This document shows positions 43,887 to 52,050 of a stretch of 64,000 nt of DNA, one piece after another; position 1 is the first letter of the stretch; the number at the start of each line of letters is the position of its first letter. Source of the stretch: Fibrella aestuarina BUZ 2 (GTDB lineage Bacteria; Bacteroidota; Bacteroidia; Cytophagales; Spirosomataceae). The position numbers and the translations under genes were made by a program. Location of the stretch: NCBI RefSeq assembly GCF_000331105.1, contig NC_020054.1, positions 6,399,815 through 6,463,814 on the forward strand. The letters run 5' to 3'. The notes below the pieces were generated by a model. It worked only from the letters and a program-made list of their open reading frames with translations, had not been told where the DNA came from and did not search any database.

Positions 43887-44915
43887 ATGCGCAAGGATTT
43901 TATGACCGGGTCGGGGGATGCGATGTCGGCTACGGAGAAGGAAATCGAACGGGCATTACGGCCCCTTTCGTTCGAAGACTTTACCGGGCAGGCCAAAGTC
44001 CTCGACAACCTGGAGGTCTTCGTCAAAGCGGCGATGCAGCGCGGCGACGCCCTCGACCACGTGCTGCTCCACGGCCCTCCGGGTCTGGGTAAAACAACGC
44101 TATCGCACATCATTGCCAATGAGTTGGGGGCCAATATCAAAATGACCTCGGGCCCCGTGCTCGACAAACCCAGCGATTTGGCGGGCCTGCTGACCAACCT
44201 TCAGCAAAACGACGTGCTGTTCATCGACGAGATTCACCGGCTCAACCCAATCGTGGAAGAGTACCTGTATTCGGCGATGGAAGATTACAAGATCGATATC
44301 ATGCTCGACTCGGGCCCGAATGCCCGCACCGTGCAGATTAAGCTCAATCCGTTTACGCTCATCGGGGCCACCACCCGCGCCGGGATGCTCACCTCCCCCC
44401 TGCGCGCCCGCTTCGGGATCAACTGCCGCCTTGAGTATTACGACGCCAAACTGCTCACGACCATCGTGCAGCGGTCGTCGGCTATTCTGGGGACGGCTAT
44501 CGATGAGGACGGCGCCTTTGAGATTGCCCGCCGCAGCCGCGGAACGCCGCGTATCGCTAACAACCTGCTGCGCCGCACGCGCGACTTCGCGCAGGTGAAG
44601 GGTAACGGTTACATCAACGTCGCGATCGCCGAGATCGCGCTGAACGCGCTCGACGTCGATCAGCACGGGTTGGATGAAATGGACAACCGTATTCTGTCGA
44701 CCATCATCGAGAAATTCAAAGGGGGCCCCGTCGGGCTGTCGACCATTGCCACGGCCTGCGGCGAGGAGTCGGAAACGATCGAAGAAGTGTACGAACCGTT
44801 CCTGATTCAGGAGGGCTTTCTGAAACGTACCTCGCGGGGCCGCGAAGCCACCGAGAAAGCCTATTTCCACCTCGGCGTGGTACCAGGCATGCGCAACGGG
44901 GAGTTGTTCAACTAA
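43887..44915 (+). CDS. ruvB: Holliday junction branch migration helicase
   Basis: 342 aa, normal length. RuvB is the hexameric AAA+ motor that drives branch migration with RuvA. Walker A is [16 protein letters not shown], Walker B is [11 protein letters not shown], sensor/arginine-finger region [16 protein letters not shown], and the winged-helix C-terminus has [20 protein letters not shown] and [16 protein letters not shown], all canonical. The ATG at 43887 gives a short N-terminal tail before the [11 protein letters not shown] start of the domain. It stands alone, with no ruvA or ruvC nearby. Confidence 0.97.
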   Translation: MRKDFMTGSGDAMSATEKEIERALRPLSFEDFTGQAKVLDNLEVFVKAAMQRGDALDHVLLHGPPGLGKTTLSHIIANELGANIKMTSGPVLDKPSDLAGLLTNLQQNDVLFIDEIHRLNPIVEEYLYSAMEDYKIDIMLDSGPNARTVQIKLNPFTLIGATTRAGMLTSPLRARFGINCRLEYYDAKLLTTIVQRSSAILGTAIDEDGAFEIARRSRGTPRIANNLLRRTRDFAQVKGNGYINVAIAEIALNALDVDQHGLDEMDNRILSTIIEKFKGGPVGLSTIATACGEESETIEEVYEPFLIQEGFLKRTSRGREATEKAYFHLGVVPGMRNGELFN

Positions 44916-44933
44916 GTACCAGCTAAATGCACG

Positions 44934-44998
44934 AAGTCCAGTGATCAAGGTTATTGGGTGTCTTTACCGACACGTCACCAACCTCGAACGCTGGACTT
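44934..44998. terminator. Branched hairpin between ruvB and the ArsR-type gene
   Basis: An 8-bp outer stem, AAGTCCAG at 44934-44941 with CTGGACTT at 44991-44998, encloses a small inner stem (GTGTC with GACAC). It lies between convergent genes, 18 bp after the ruvB stop, and could serve both. Confidence 0.5.
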
Positions 44999-45037
44999 TG
45001 CTGTAGTTTATAGCTATGCCAAGTGCGCCACCGCGTG

Positions 45038-45334
45038 TTAGGCGGCGGTCAGCATCTTGCTCCGATAGATGCACTCAATGATGTCAGATACCGAACTATC
45101 GACAAGAAAATAATAGATATTCTTGCCACTCCGCCGGATTTCCAGAATCCCCTTATCGCGCATATTGATCAGGTGATGCGAAATCAGTGATTGCTCGGCA
45201 TTCAGGTTTTTATAGATCGTTGATACATTCAGTTCTTTGTTTTCGTGAAGCATCTGAATGATTTTGATCCGCAAAGGATGTGCTACTGCTTTGAGCACAT
45301 AGGCTGTCTTTTCAATGCGCTTATCGTCTTCCAT
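45038..45334 (-). CDS. ArsR-type winged-helix regulator without metal cysteines
   Basis: 98 aa. VLKAVAHPLRIKIIQMLHEN and QSLISHHLINMRDKGILEIRR show an ArsR-family winged helix, and the beta wing ends with GKNIYYFL. The As/Cd-type cysteine pair before the recognition helix is absent (NVSTIYKNLNAEQS), and only one Cys (ECIYRSK) is present, so it is not expected to be a thiolate metal sensor; redox or ligand control is possible. It is convergent with ruvB. The next gene upstream is a divergent MFS transporter 334 bp away, a possible target. Confidence 0.85.
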   Translation of the reverse strand: MEDDKRIEKTAYVLKAVAHPLRIKIIQMLHENKELNVSTIYKNLNAEQSLISHHLINMRDKGILEIRRSGKNIYYFLVDSSVSDIIECIYRSKMLTAA

Positions 45335-45668
45335 AATTTTACGGGTTTATCCAGGTTGTGTGGGTTGACCAGGTTTTCTTTAAAATGTTGTCCGTTTAAC
45401 CTCAATCCACCTACTGCTAACTAGCCAGACTTACAATCGATTCTTGGTGAAATGACTAATTGGGCAACCACAACAACGTACCCGATGTAAGTGGTCTCTG
45501 TACACAGACTTAGGTTATTCTAAATGGTCACACCCTGTTGTTTACAGAATTGTGAAAATTAATGAACGGTCCTATCCCGTCGACCTATTGGCATAGATTA
45601 TGTGGCAGCGCCAAGAATGTCCCGGCAAACGCTTATGTTACATCGCCTTAGGTCATCTCGCCTGTTTC
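45335..45668. other. Intergenic region between divergent regulator and MFS genes
   Basis: 334 bp with no open reading frame that can be supported, apart from a possible 23-codon extension of the MFS gene (ATG at 45600). No clear promoter match or operator palindrome was seen. It must contain the promoters of both divergent genes. Confidence 0.4.
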
Positions 45669-46910
45669 ATGAGCTTTCGTTCCCGCGTTCTGTCGCTGCT
45701 GGTGCTGCTGTCTACGATAACGTACATTGACCGCACCTGTATTTCGCTGGTTGCCGCCGATATCAAAAAAGAGTTACACATTGCCAACGACGCCTGGGGC
45801 TGGGTGTTGAGTGCCTTTGCGCTTTCCTACGCCCTGTTTGAACTACCTACCGGCGCCCTGGGCGACCGCCTCGGCCCGCGCCGGGTGCTGGTGCGCGTGG
45901 TCGGGTGGTGGTCGGCGTTTACGGCGCTCACCGGCACGGCCACCAGTTGGCTTTATCTGGTCATCGTCCGGTTTTTGTTCGGAGCAGGCGAAGCGGGCGC
46001 TTACCCCAACGCCTCCATTGTGGTGTCGCGCTGGTTCCCGAAGCAGGAGACCGGACGGGCGCAGGCGTATATCTGGGCGGCCGGGCGCGTGGGGGGTGTC
46101 TTGGCGCCCTGGCTGGTGCTGCCGATTGCCGCTAGTTACGGCTGGCGGGTTTCGTTTTACGCCATGGGTTTGCTGGGCGTAATCTGGCTGGTTGTCTGGT
46201 ACGCCTGGTTCCGCGATTTTCCGTCCGAAAAAGCGGGGGTACCCGATGAGGAACGTACCTACATCGAAGCCAACCGGCGTTTCAAGCACAACAGCCATCA
46301 TATCCCTTGGAAAGCCGTGCTGCGCAGCCGGAACATGTGGGCCATTATGCTCATGTTCCACTTCTTCATGTATGGGGCTTATTTCTTCACGGGCTGGCTA
46401 CCAACGTACCTGAAAGAAGGGCGCCACTTCAACCAGAGTCAGATGCAACTGTTTGCAACCCTGCCGTTTGTGCTGGGTGCCATTGGCTGCTTCGTGGGCG
46501 GCTACGCCAGCGATTGGCTTTCGCGCCGATATGGGCTGCGTATGGGCCGCCGAAGTGTGGGCATTGTGGGCATGGGCCTATCAAGCGTTATTATTCTGAG
46601 TGCGGCCTTAGCCACTGACAATCAGACGGCAGCCGTGTTGTTGGCCGTGGGCATGGGGTTCAAAGACCTGACGCTGCCCGTCGCTTTCGCCGTTTGCAAC
46701 GACGTAGGCCGCAGCCGGGCGGGCGTGGTATCGGGGGCCATGAACATGGTGGGGCAGTTGGGCGCGGTCTTTCTGGGCGTAGTATTTGGCTACATCGTTG
46801 AAGCCACCGGCGATTTCAACAAACCGCTCTTCCTGATTGCCGCCCTGCTGCTCGGCGGCTGCCTCCTGTGGTTTCGTATCGACCCGCTGGAAGAAGTCGT
46901 GTTGGAGTAA
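45669..46910 (+). CDS. MFS transporter of the anion:cation symporter (ACS) type
   Basis: 413 aa, twelve hydrophobic segments. The ATG at 45669 (MSFRSRVLSLLVLLSTITYIDR) is preferred because other ACS proteins begin just before this first helix; an ATG at 45600 would add 23 residues with no membrane topology sense. Family signs: TYIDRTCISLVAADIKKEL, GALGDRLGPRRVL (loop 2-3 motif), FLFGAGEAGAYPNASIVVSRWFP, and KDLTLPVAFAVCNDVG. ACS members carry hexuronates, aldonates or other organic anions; the substrate cannot be told. It ends 6 bp before the convergent beta-lactamase gene. Confidence 0.87.
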   Translation: MSFRSRVLSLLVLLSTITYIDRTCISLVAADIKKELHIANDAWGWVLSAFALSYALFELPTGALGDRLGPRRVLVRVVGWWSAFTALTGTATSWLYLVIVRFLFGAGEAGAYPNASIVVSRWFPKQETGRAQAYIWAAGRVGGVLAPWLVLPIAASYGWRVSFYAMGLLGVIWLVVWYAWFRDFPSEKAGVPDEERTYIEANRRFKHNSHHIPWKAVLRSRNMWAIMLMFHFFMYGAYFFTGWLPTYLKEGRHFNQSQMQLFATLPFVLGAIGCFVGGYASDWLSRRYGLRMGRRSVGIVGMGLSSVIILSAALATDNQTAAVLLAVGMGFKDLTLPVAFAVCNDVGRSRAGVVSGAMNMVGQLGAVFLGVVFGYIVEATGDFNKPLFLIAALLLGGCLLWFRIDPLEEVVLE

Positions 46911-46916
46911 CCCGTG

Positions 46917-47852
46917 TTACTGCCAGCGATTCCAGAGTTGCTTCGTGATTTGCGCAATGACCCGTTCGCGGGTTGCCTGATCGGCCCGGGCGTCGCTGAC
47001 GAACACGGCGATAGCCAGATGCTTTCCGCTGGGCAACGTGATCAGCCCAACGTCATTCGTGGCGGCGGTTTTACCGTCAACGGTCATCGACGTACCCGTT
47101 TTATGGGCGACCAACGTACCTGGCGGCAGTTGGCCTTTCAGCCGGTTCGGGCCAGTGGCGGTGTCCGTCATCAGCTTCAGCAGGTACGTTCGGCTGGCAT
47201 CCGACAGGCCCCGCCCCAACTGCAATTGCCGCAACAGACTCACCATCTCGACGGGCGTGGCCCAATTGGCGTATTGCACCGAGTCAGCGGAACCCAGTTC
47301 GCGCTCGGTATTCCTGACCATGACCCCCGTTACGCCAATCGTTCTGAGGTAGCTCTGCACCGACGACGCCCCGCCCACAAGCCGTAGCAAGACGTCGCTC
47401 GCCGACCCATCACTTTCCGAAACGGCGTAGCGTAGCAGTTCATCGATACTCACCGTTGCCCCGCTCGGGTGCTGATCGCGCAGCGGACTGTGCTGTTTTG
47501 GCCCAACGTAGTCGCCTGTTCCGACCGTAATCGGCTTCTGCCGCCGTATCGTACCGGCATCGATCGCCGCCAGCGTGGCCATAGCAATCGGAAGTTTATA
47601 GACACTCTGCATCGGAAAACGTTCCGTTCCCGCGTAGGCAATGCTCTCGCCCGTCTCGACAATAGCCGCTGCCACGCCAACACGCCCCTTTGCTTCGGCT
47701 CCCATCTTTTTCATGAACGCCTGCATGTCAGACTGTTTGACGACAAAATTGGTCTCGCGCCGTTTCGGCGGTTGAGCGAGCACGGCGTGACACAGGCAAA
47801 CGAGCCCGACGATTGAGGCAATCCGATGCATAGCTAAGCGACTTGAGCGCAT
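46917..47852 (-). CDS. Class A beta-lactamase
   Basis: 311 aa with signal peptide (hydrophobic run IASIVGLVCLCHAVLAQ; the start could be the ATG at 47852 or at 47831). Serine-active-site motifs are intact: S83-V-Y-K86 (SXXK), S147-D-G149 (SDN equivalent with Gly instead of Asn), Glu183 in NTEREL (Glu166 region) and K251-T-G253. The SDG variant and the TExEL motif place it with the A2 subclass typical of Bacteroidota (CfxA/CblA/PER-like). It hydrolyses beta-lactams in the periplasm. It is followed by a DMT transporter gene in the same direction, 14 bp upstream on the map. Confidence 0.92.
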   Translation of the reverse strand: MRSSRLAMHRIASIVGLVCLCHAVLAQPPKRRETNFVVKQSDMQAFMKKMGAEAKGRVGVAAAIVETGESIAYAGTERFPMQSVYKLPIAMATLAAIDAGTIRRQKPITVGTGDYVGPKQHSPLRDQHPSGATVSIDELLRYAVSESDGSASDVLLRLVGGASSVQSYLRTIGVTGVMVRNTERELGSADSVQYANWATPVEMVSLLRQLQLGRGLSDASRTYLLKLMTDTATGPNRLKGQLPPGTLVAHKTGTSMTVDGKTAATNDVGLITLPSGKHLAIAVFVSDARADQATRERVIAQITKQLWNRWQ

Positions 47853-47865
47853 GGGTTGATTGTGC

Positions 47866-48795
47866 TTATTTTTTGCCTTTCCAGCCGATCAGAAAGACAC
47901 CGGCCAGGACGAGAGCCGTACCGACAAACTGCCAGCCGGAAATGTGCTCGCCCAAGATCGACGTGGCCAGCACGATCGTAAAAATAGGGCCGATACTACC
48001 GATAATCGACGCATTGCTCGACCCAACCCGCTTGATGCCCTCCGCCATCAGAAACGTTGGGATAACGGTGTTGACGAGAGCCATCAGCAGACCGAGGCCG
48101 TAGACCCGTAGCGGGAACTGTGCCAGGTGCAGCCCGTTTTCGATCGCGTTGTGCACAACCGTTGGCACCACGGCGGCAAGCAGCGCATAGCAGGTGTAGC
48201 GCTGCGCTCCCAGCCGGGCGATCATGGTGTCGCTACCGACCAGATAGATGGCGTAGATGAGTCCACTCAGCACTACCCAGAAGGCACCCAGCCAAATCAT
48301 GTGGGTGTTTTCGCCGCTAGTCAGGTGCGGCAGGAAAGCGATCAGGATGCCCGTGTAGGTTAGGGCTAGTGCCAGCCACTGCAAGCCCGCAACCCGCCGT
48401 TTGAGCACGGTCGCGTTCATCAGCAACACGAACGTAGGGTAGCAAAACAGCAGAATGCGCTCCAGACTCGCGTCGATGTAGAGCAGGCCCAGAAAATTGG
48501 TGTAGCTGGCGAGGTAGTAGCCCGTGATGCCCAGCAGCGCCACGATACCCCATTGTTTGGCGGGTAGCTGAAGGGGCGGCAGCCGCTGCGACAACCACAG
48601 CAACGTACCCCCATAAAACGGCATCGAAAAGAGCATTCGCAACGTCAGCAGATCGATGCTGTCGACGCCATAGCCATACCCGACTTTAATCAATACACCT
48701 TTCAACGCAAAGCAAAACGCCGCCAGAAATACGCACAGCGCCCCCACCCAATAGCGGGTACGCGGCGGAGCAGAAGCGGTAATGGGCGTTTGCAT
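47866..48795 (-). CDS. DMT-superfamily (EamA-type) membrane transporter
   Basis: 309 aa with ten predicted membrane segments in two EamA repeats, the usual drug/metabolite-transporter length. The start is MQTPITASAPPRTRYWVGAL at 48795; a longer frame to 48840 runs into the intergenic repeat and would begin with repeat-derived MGHYTLFIVHYSL, so it is rejected. Recognisable pieces: FALKGVLIKVGYGYGVD, LLYIDASLERILLFCYPTFV, and the second repeat with SNASIIGSIGPIFTIVLATSI. The substrate is unknown. It lies directly upstream of the beta-lactamase gene (14 bp), so co-transcription is likely. Confidence 0.87.
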   Translation of the reverse strand: MQTPITASAPPRTRYWVGALCVFLAAFCFALKGVLIKVGYGYGVDSIDLLTLRMLFSMPFYGGTLLWLSQRLPPLQLPAKQWGIVALLGITGYYLASYTNFLGLLYIDASLERILLFCYPTFVLLMNATVLKRRVAGLQWLALALTYTGILIAFLPHLTSGENTHMIWLGAFWVVLSGLIYAIYLVGSDTMIARLGAQRYTCYALLAAVVPTVVHNAIENGLHLAQFPLRVYGLGLLMALVNTVIPTFLMAEGIKRVGSSNASIIGSIGPIFTIVLATSILGEHISGWQFVGTALVLAGVFLIGWKGKK

Positions 48796-48802
48796 GGGGG
48801 TT

Positions 48803-48894
48803 AATGAATAATGTACAATGAACAATGTATAATGGCCCAAGTGGCAGACTACTGCGTCAGCCCACTATACATTGTTCATTGTACATTATTCATT
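48803..48894. repeat. Quasi-repeat hairpin F, perfect 29-bp arms
   Basis: Arms 48803-48831 and 48866-48894 are perfectly complementary over 29 bp around a 34-nt loop. The arm is a chain of AATGTACAATGAAC-type words. It lies directly after the der stop codon (48899) and before the DMT start (48795). Confidence 0.88.
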
Positions 48895-48898
48895 CGTT

Positions 48899-50206
48899 TT
48901 ACTTCTGCCGGAAGAACAACGTCAGCGGGACGCCATCGAAGCCGAAGTGCTCGCGGAGTTTGTTTTCCAGGTAGCGCTCATACGACTCTTTGATGTATTG
49001 CGGCAGGTTACAGAAGAACACGAACGTGGGCGAAGCCGTTGGCAATTGCAGCATGTACTTGATCTTCACGTACTTGCCCTTGATTGCCGGTGGCGGATAC
49101 GATTCAATCTCGGGCTGCATGAGCTCGTTGATTTTCGAGGTCGGAATCCGCTTTTTCTTGTTCTCGTATACCTCCATCGCTTTTTCCATTACCTGAAAAA
49201 TGCGCTGCTTTTCGTGTACCGACGCAAAGACGATGGGCAGGTAATCGATGGGTGCCAGCCGCCGTAGGAATTCCTTCCGCCACACATCGGCCGTTTTGTG
49301 GTCTTTCTCCACCGCATCCCATTTGTTTACCATAATGACCACACCCTTCTTGGCCTTGATCGCCTGCCCGATGATGGTCATGTCCTGCCCTTCCATCCCG
49401 CGGGTAGCATCGAGCAAGATCACGCAGACATCCGATTCCTCCATCGCCTTGATCGTGCGCAGCGTCGAATAGAACTCGATGTTGTCGCTTACGCGCGCCT
49501 TGCGACGCAGCCCGGCCGTATCGGTCAGGATGAACTCCTTCCCGAACGCCTTATAGTGGCTGTTGATGGCGTCGCGGGTGGTACCGGCAATGTCGGTCAC
49601 GATGTTGCGCTCTACGCCCAACAGCGTGTTAACGAACGACGATTTGCCCACGTTGGGGCGGCCCAGAATGGCAATGCGCGGAATACCTTCGTCGGGATTC
49701 TCGGCTTCTTTGGTGGGAAAATGCTTCACCACCGCGTCGAGCAGATCGCCCGTGCCTGAGCCGGTCTGCGCCGAAATCGGATACGGCTCGCCCATGCCGA
49801 GGCCGTAGAATTCGCTGGCGGCGTGCATCCGATCGCTGGTTTCGGCTTTGTTGGCCACCAGGAACACCGGCTTTTTCGACCGGCGCAGCACATTGGCAAA
49901 CTCATCGTCGAGGCCCGTTATGCCGGTCATGGTATCGACCACGAACAGCACCACCGTTGCTTCGTCGAGTGCAATCTCAACCTGCTCGCGAATCGCTTCT
50001 TCGAAGACGTCTTCCGACCCAACCACGTACCCACCCGTATCGATGACGGTAAAAAAGTGGTCGGTCCATTCGGCCCGTCCGTAATGCCGGTCGCGCGTTA
50101 CGCCCGACTGGTTATCCATAATGGCCTGCCGCTGCTCGATCAGTCGATTAAACAGCGTTGATTTGCCCACGTTGGGGCGGCCTACAATAGCTACAATGTT
50201 TGACAT
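48899..50206 (-). CDS. der: Ribosome-assembly GTPase Der (EngA)
   Basis: 435 aa with two tandem GTPase domains and a KH-like C-terminus, as usual. The first G domain has GRPNVGKSTLFNRL (8-21), DTGG, and NKAE; the second has GRPNVGKSSFVNTL, DTAGLRRKARV and NKWD. The C-terminal KH region contains PIVFASVHEKQRIFQVME and LREHFGFDGVPLTLFFRQK. Der acts in 50S subunit maturation. It precedes a DMT transporter and follows era (114 bp between stop and start), forming a GTPase pair on the minus strand. Confidence 0.97.
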   Translation of the reverse strand: MSNIVAIVGRPNVGKSTLFNRLIEQRQAIMDNQSGVTRDRHYGRAEWTDHFFTVIDTGGYVVGSEDVFEEAIREQVEIALDEATVVLFVVDTMTGITGLDDEFANVLRRSKKPVFLVANKAETSDRMHAASEFYGLGMGEPYPISAQTGSGTGDLLDAVVKHFPTKEAENPDEGIPRIAILGRPNVGKSSFVNTLLGVERNIVTDIAGTTRDAINSHYKAFGKEFILTDTAGLRRKARVSDNIEFYSTLRTIKAMEESDVCVILLDATRGMEGQDMTIIGQAIKAKKGVVIMVNKWDAVEKDHKTADVWRKEFLRRLAPIDYLPIVFASVHEKQRIFQVMEKAMEVYENKKKRIPTSKINELMQPEIESYPPPAIKGKYVKIKYMLQLPTASPTFVFFCNLPQYIKESYERYLENKLREHFGFDGVPLTLFFRQK

Positions 50207-50212
50207 TTTCGT

Positions 50213-50318
50213 AAAGGAGGAAAGGGAGGAACGGAGAAAGGGGAGAAAAGGGTGTAAAGGGGTTGTGCCTGAGCCTCCCCTTCCTCTTTTCTCCCGTTAC
50301 TCTGTTTCTCCTTTCTTA
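50213..50318. repeat. Quasi-repeat element G, purine/pyrimidine arms, between era and der
   Basis: A purine-rich left arm (about 50213-50260, words GGAGAAAGGG) faces a pyrimidine-rich right arm (about 50273-50315, CCTCTTTTCTCC words). Pairing is imperfect but extensive. The right arm ends 2-5 bp from the era stop codon. Confidence 0.6.
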
Positions 50319-50319
50319 T

Positions 50320-51384
50320 TTATTCGTCATAGCCCAGCCGGCGGAGCATTTGTTGCTTCTGGCGCCAATCGGGTTCTACTCTGACGTGTGTTTCTAAAAA
50401 GACTTTTTTGGCAAAGAAGCGTTCCAATTCTTCGCGGGCCATGATGCCTGTTTTTTTGATCATGTTACCCTTTTCGCCCAGCAGGATAGCCCGTTGCGTG
50501 GGCCGCTCGACCAGAATATCCGCCGAAATCACGATCATATCGTCGCGCTCCTTGAAGCCGTGCACGATGACCTCCGAGCTATAAGGCACTTCCTTTTTGT
50601 AATTCAGGAAGATTTTTTCCCGAATGATCTCCGAGGCAAAGAAGCGCTCAGGCTTGTCGGTCAGTTCGTCGTCCGGGAAGTACGGCGGGTGATTGGGCAG
50701 GTGCGCCATGATCGAGTCGAATAGCCGGTCGATGTTGACGCCGTTCAGCGCCGACACGGGAATGATCTCGGTGGCTTTGCGCGGCCCGGTGGGTACTTTG
50801 GTGCCAGGTACGTCGTCCGGAGCAGGTTCTTCATCGAGTTCGTGCTCGGCGGCCAGTTCGTCGATGTCCGGGTCGACCACGGCTGCATCGTCATCGTCGT
50901 CGGCATTGACGATCCCGCCAATCTCGAAGTGTTCTTCCCAGTACCGGATCTTCTCCTCGATCTGCTCGTCGGTGGCCTGATCGATTTTATTGATCAGGAG
51001 CAGGATGGGTACGTTGGCGTACTTGAGCCGCCGGATCACGTCGTCTTCGTCGTGTTTTTCGAAGATGTCCGTCACAAACAGAATGACGTCGGCGTCTTCG
51101 AGCGACCCGCGCACGAAGTTCATCATCGACTCATGCAGCCGGTACTGCGGCTTGATGATGCCCGGTGTATCGGAGTAAACGAGTTGGAACGGTTGACCGT
51201 GGTGGTTGCCGTTCATAATGCCCATAATGCGATGGCGCGTGGTCTGCGCTTTCGACGTAATAATCGAAAGGCGTTCGCCCACCAACTGATTCATCAGGGT
51301 GGATTTGCCCACGTTGGGCTTGCCCACGATGCTCACAAAGCCCGCTTTGTGCCCATCGGGTGGTTGTATGTCAGGTGATCCCAT
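50320..51384 (-). CDS. era: GTPase Era with an acidic insertion
   Basis: 354 aa, about 50 longer than usual Era. The G domain has GKPNVGKSTLMNQL (21-34), DTPG (72-75) and NKID (132-135), and the KH domain is at the C-terminus (GEKGNMIKKTG, FFAKKVFLETHVRVEPDWR). Between NKID and the SAL motif (211-213) lies an insertion of about 45 residues (155-203) that is highly acidic: ADDDDDAAVVDPDIDELAAE, then HELDEEPAPDD. Era binds 16S rRNA near its 3' end in 30S maturation. The insertion is surface-exposed in the G domain by position and is unlikely to disrupt nucleotide binding. Confidence 0.95.
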   Translation of the reverse strand: MGSPDIQPPDGHKAGFVSIVGKPNVGKSTLMNQLVGERLSIITSKAQTTRHRIMGIMNGNHHGQPFQLVYSDTPGIIKPQYRLHESMMNFVRGSLEDADVILFVTDIFEKHDEDDVIRRLKYANVPILLLINKIDQATDEQIEEKIRYWEEHFEIGGIVNADDDDDAAVVDPDIDELAAEHELDEEPAPDDVPGTKVPTGPRKATEIIPVSALNGVNIDRLFDSIMAHLPNHPPYFPDDELTDKPERFFASEIIREKIFLNYKKEVPYSSEVIVHGFKERDDMIVISADILVERPTQRAILLGEKGNMIKKTGIMAREELERFFAKKVFLETHVRVEPDWRQKQQMLRRLGYDE

Positions 51385-51460
51385 GCGAGATGGCTGAGGT
51401 GAATTTTCGGCCCGACGACTATCGCCAAACAGAAAACTAAAATATTTTTTACAAAGATAG

Positions 51461-51490
51461 TTGATTTAGTTGAAAACGTGATTACCTTTG
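51461..51490 (+). promoter_or_regulatory. Promoter of initiator tRNA-Met
   Basis: TTG at 51461-51463, 19 nt, then TACCTTTG at 51483-51490, an exact TAnnTTTG match. Start of transcription is expected a few bases before the tRNA at 51503. Confidence 0.8.
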
Positions 51491-51502
51491 CACTCCCAAC
51501 AT

Positions 51503-51576
<74 letters not shown>

Positions 51577-51582
51577 TAAGTC

Positions 51583-51619
51583 AAACCCCAATCATTTGTT
51601 TATCAAGTGATTGGGGTTT
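51583..51619 (+). terminator. Terminator of initiator tRNA-Met
   Basis: A 12-bp perfect stem (51583-51594 with 51608-51619), 13-nt loop, followed by TTTTTTG. It lies 7 bp after the tRNA. Confidence 0.88.
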
Positions 51620-51998
51620 TTTGTTGCTTAAACGGGGAATGCAAAAGCACCTAGACGCATGGCACCTCATGCACATACAACGAGCGGTTTAACGTACCTG
51701 AGTCGCTCCCCAACCGTGGACCCATCCTTACAGAAAAGCCAATTAGTGCCGGTTCTCTCAAAATCGAGGGCTAAAGTCAATGTCAATTCTAAAGCATGGG
51801 GCTTTTAGGTCAGCCAGCAACGGGGGGCTGGAAACGAAGGGTAGTACCCGGTTCTCGATACACACATGGTTCTCTCAGTCTTTTGCTAATCTGTGAAATA
51901 CTTGCTCTTCCTATAAAGTAAGTTGGCGCAGTTGAGTATTCTGTCCAGCCTTTCGAGGTGAGACGAATAGAGGCAGCTCATTATAGCTCCAACGAAAC
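51620..51998. other. Gap without recognisable gene
   Basis: About 380 bp between the tRNA terminator and the terminator of the next minus-strand gene. No frame of protein-like composition and no clear palindrome was found. Confidence 0.4.
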
Positions 51999-52001
51999 GA
52001 A

Positions 52002-52025
52002 CCAGCCTTCCGTGAGAGAGGCTGG
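52002..52025 (-). terminator. Terminator after the lipoprotein gene at 52051
   Basis: A 7-bp stem (52002-52008 with 52019-52025) extended by two further pairs around a mismatch; on the minus strand it is followed by TTCGTTTCGTTGG. It lies 26 bp after the stop codon. Confidence 0.55.
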
Positions 52026-52050
52026 CTCATTATTATCGCAACGCTGTTGG

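Noticed and set aside
45038..45334. Second arsenic repressor
   Set aside because: It has the ArsR fold but lacks the paired cysteines and has no arsenic genes nearby.
48796..48840. N-terminal extension of the DMT transporter gene
   Set aside because: The extra residues come from the quasi-repeat hairpin arm; MQTP at 48795 gives a normal EamA start.
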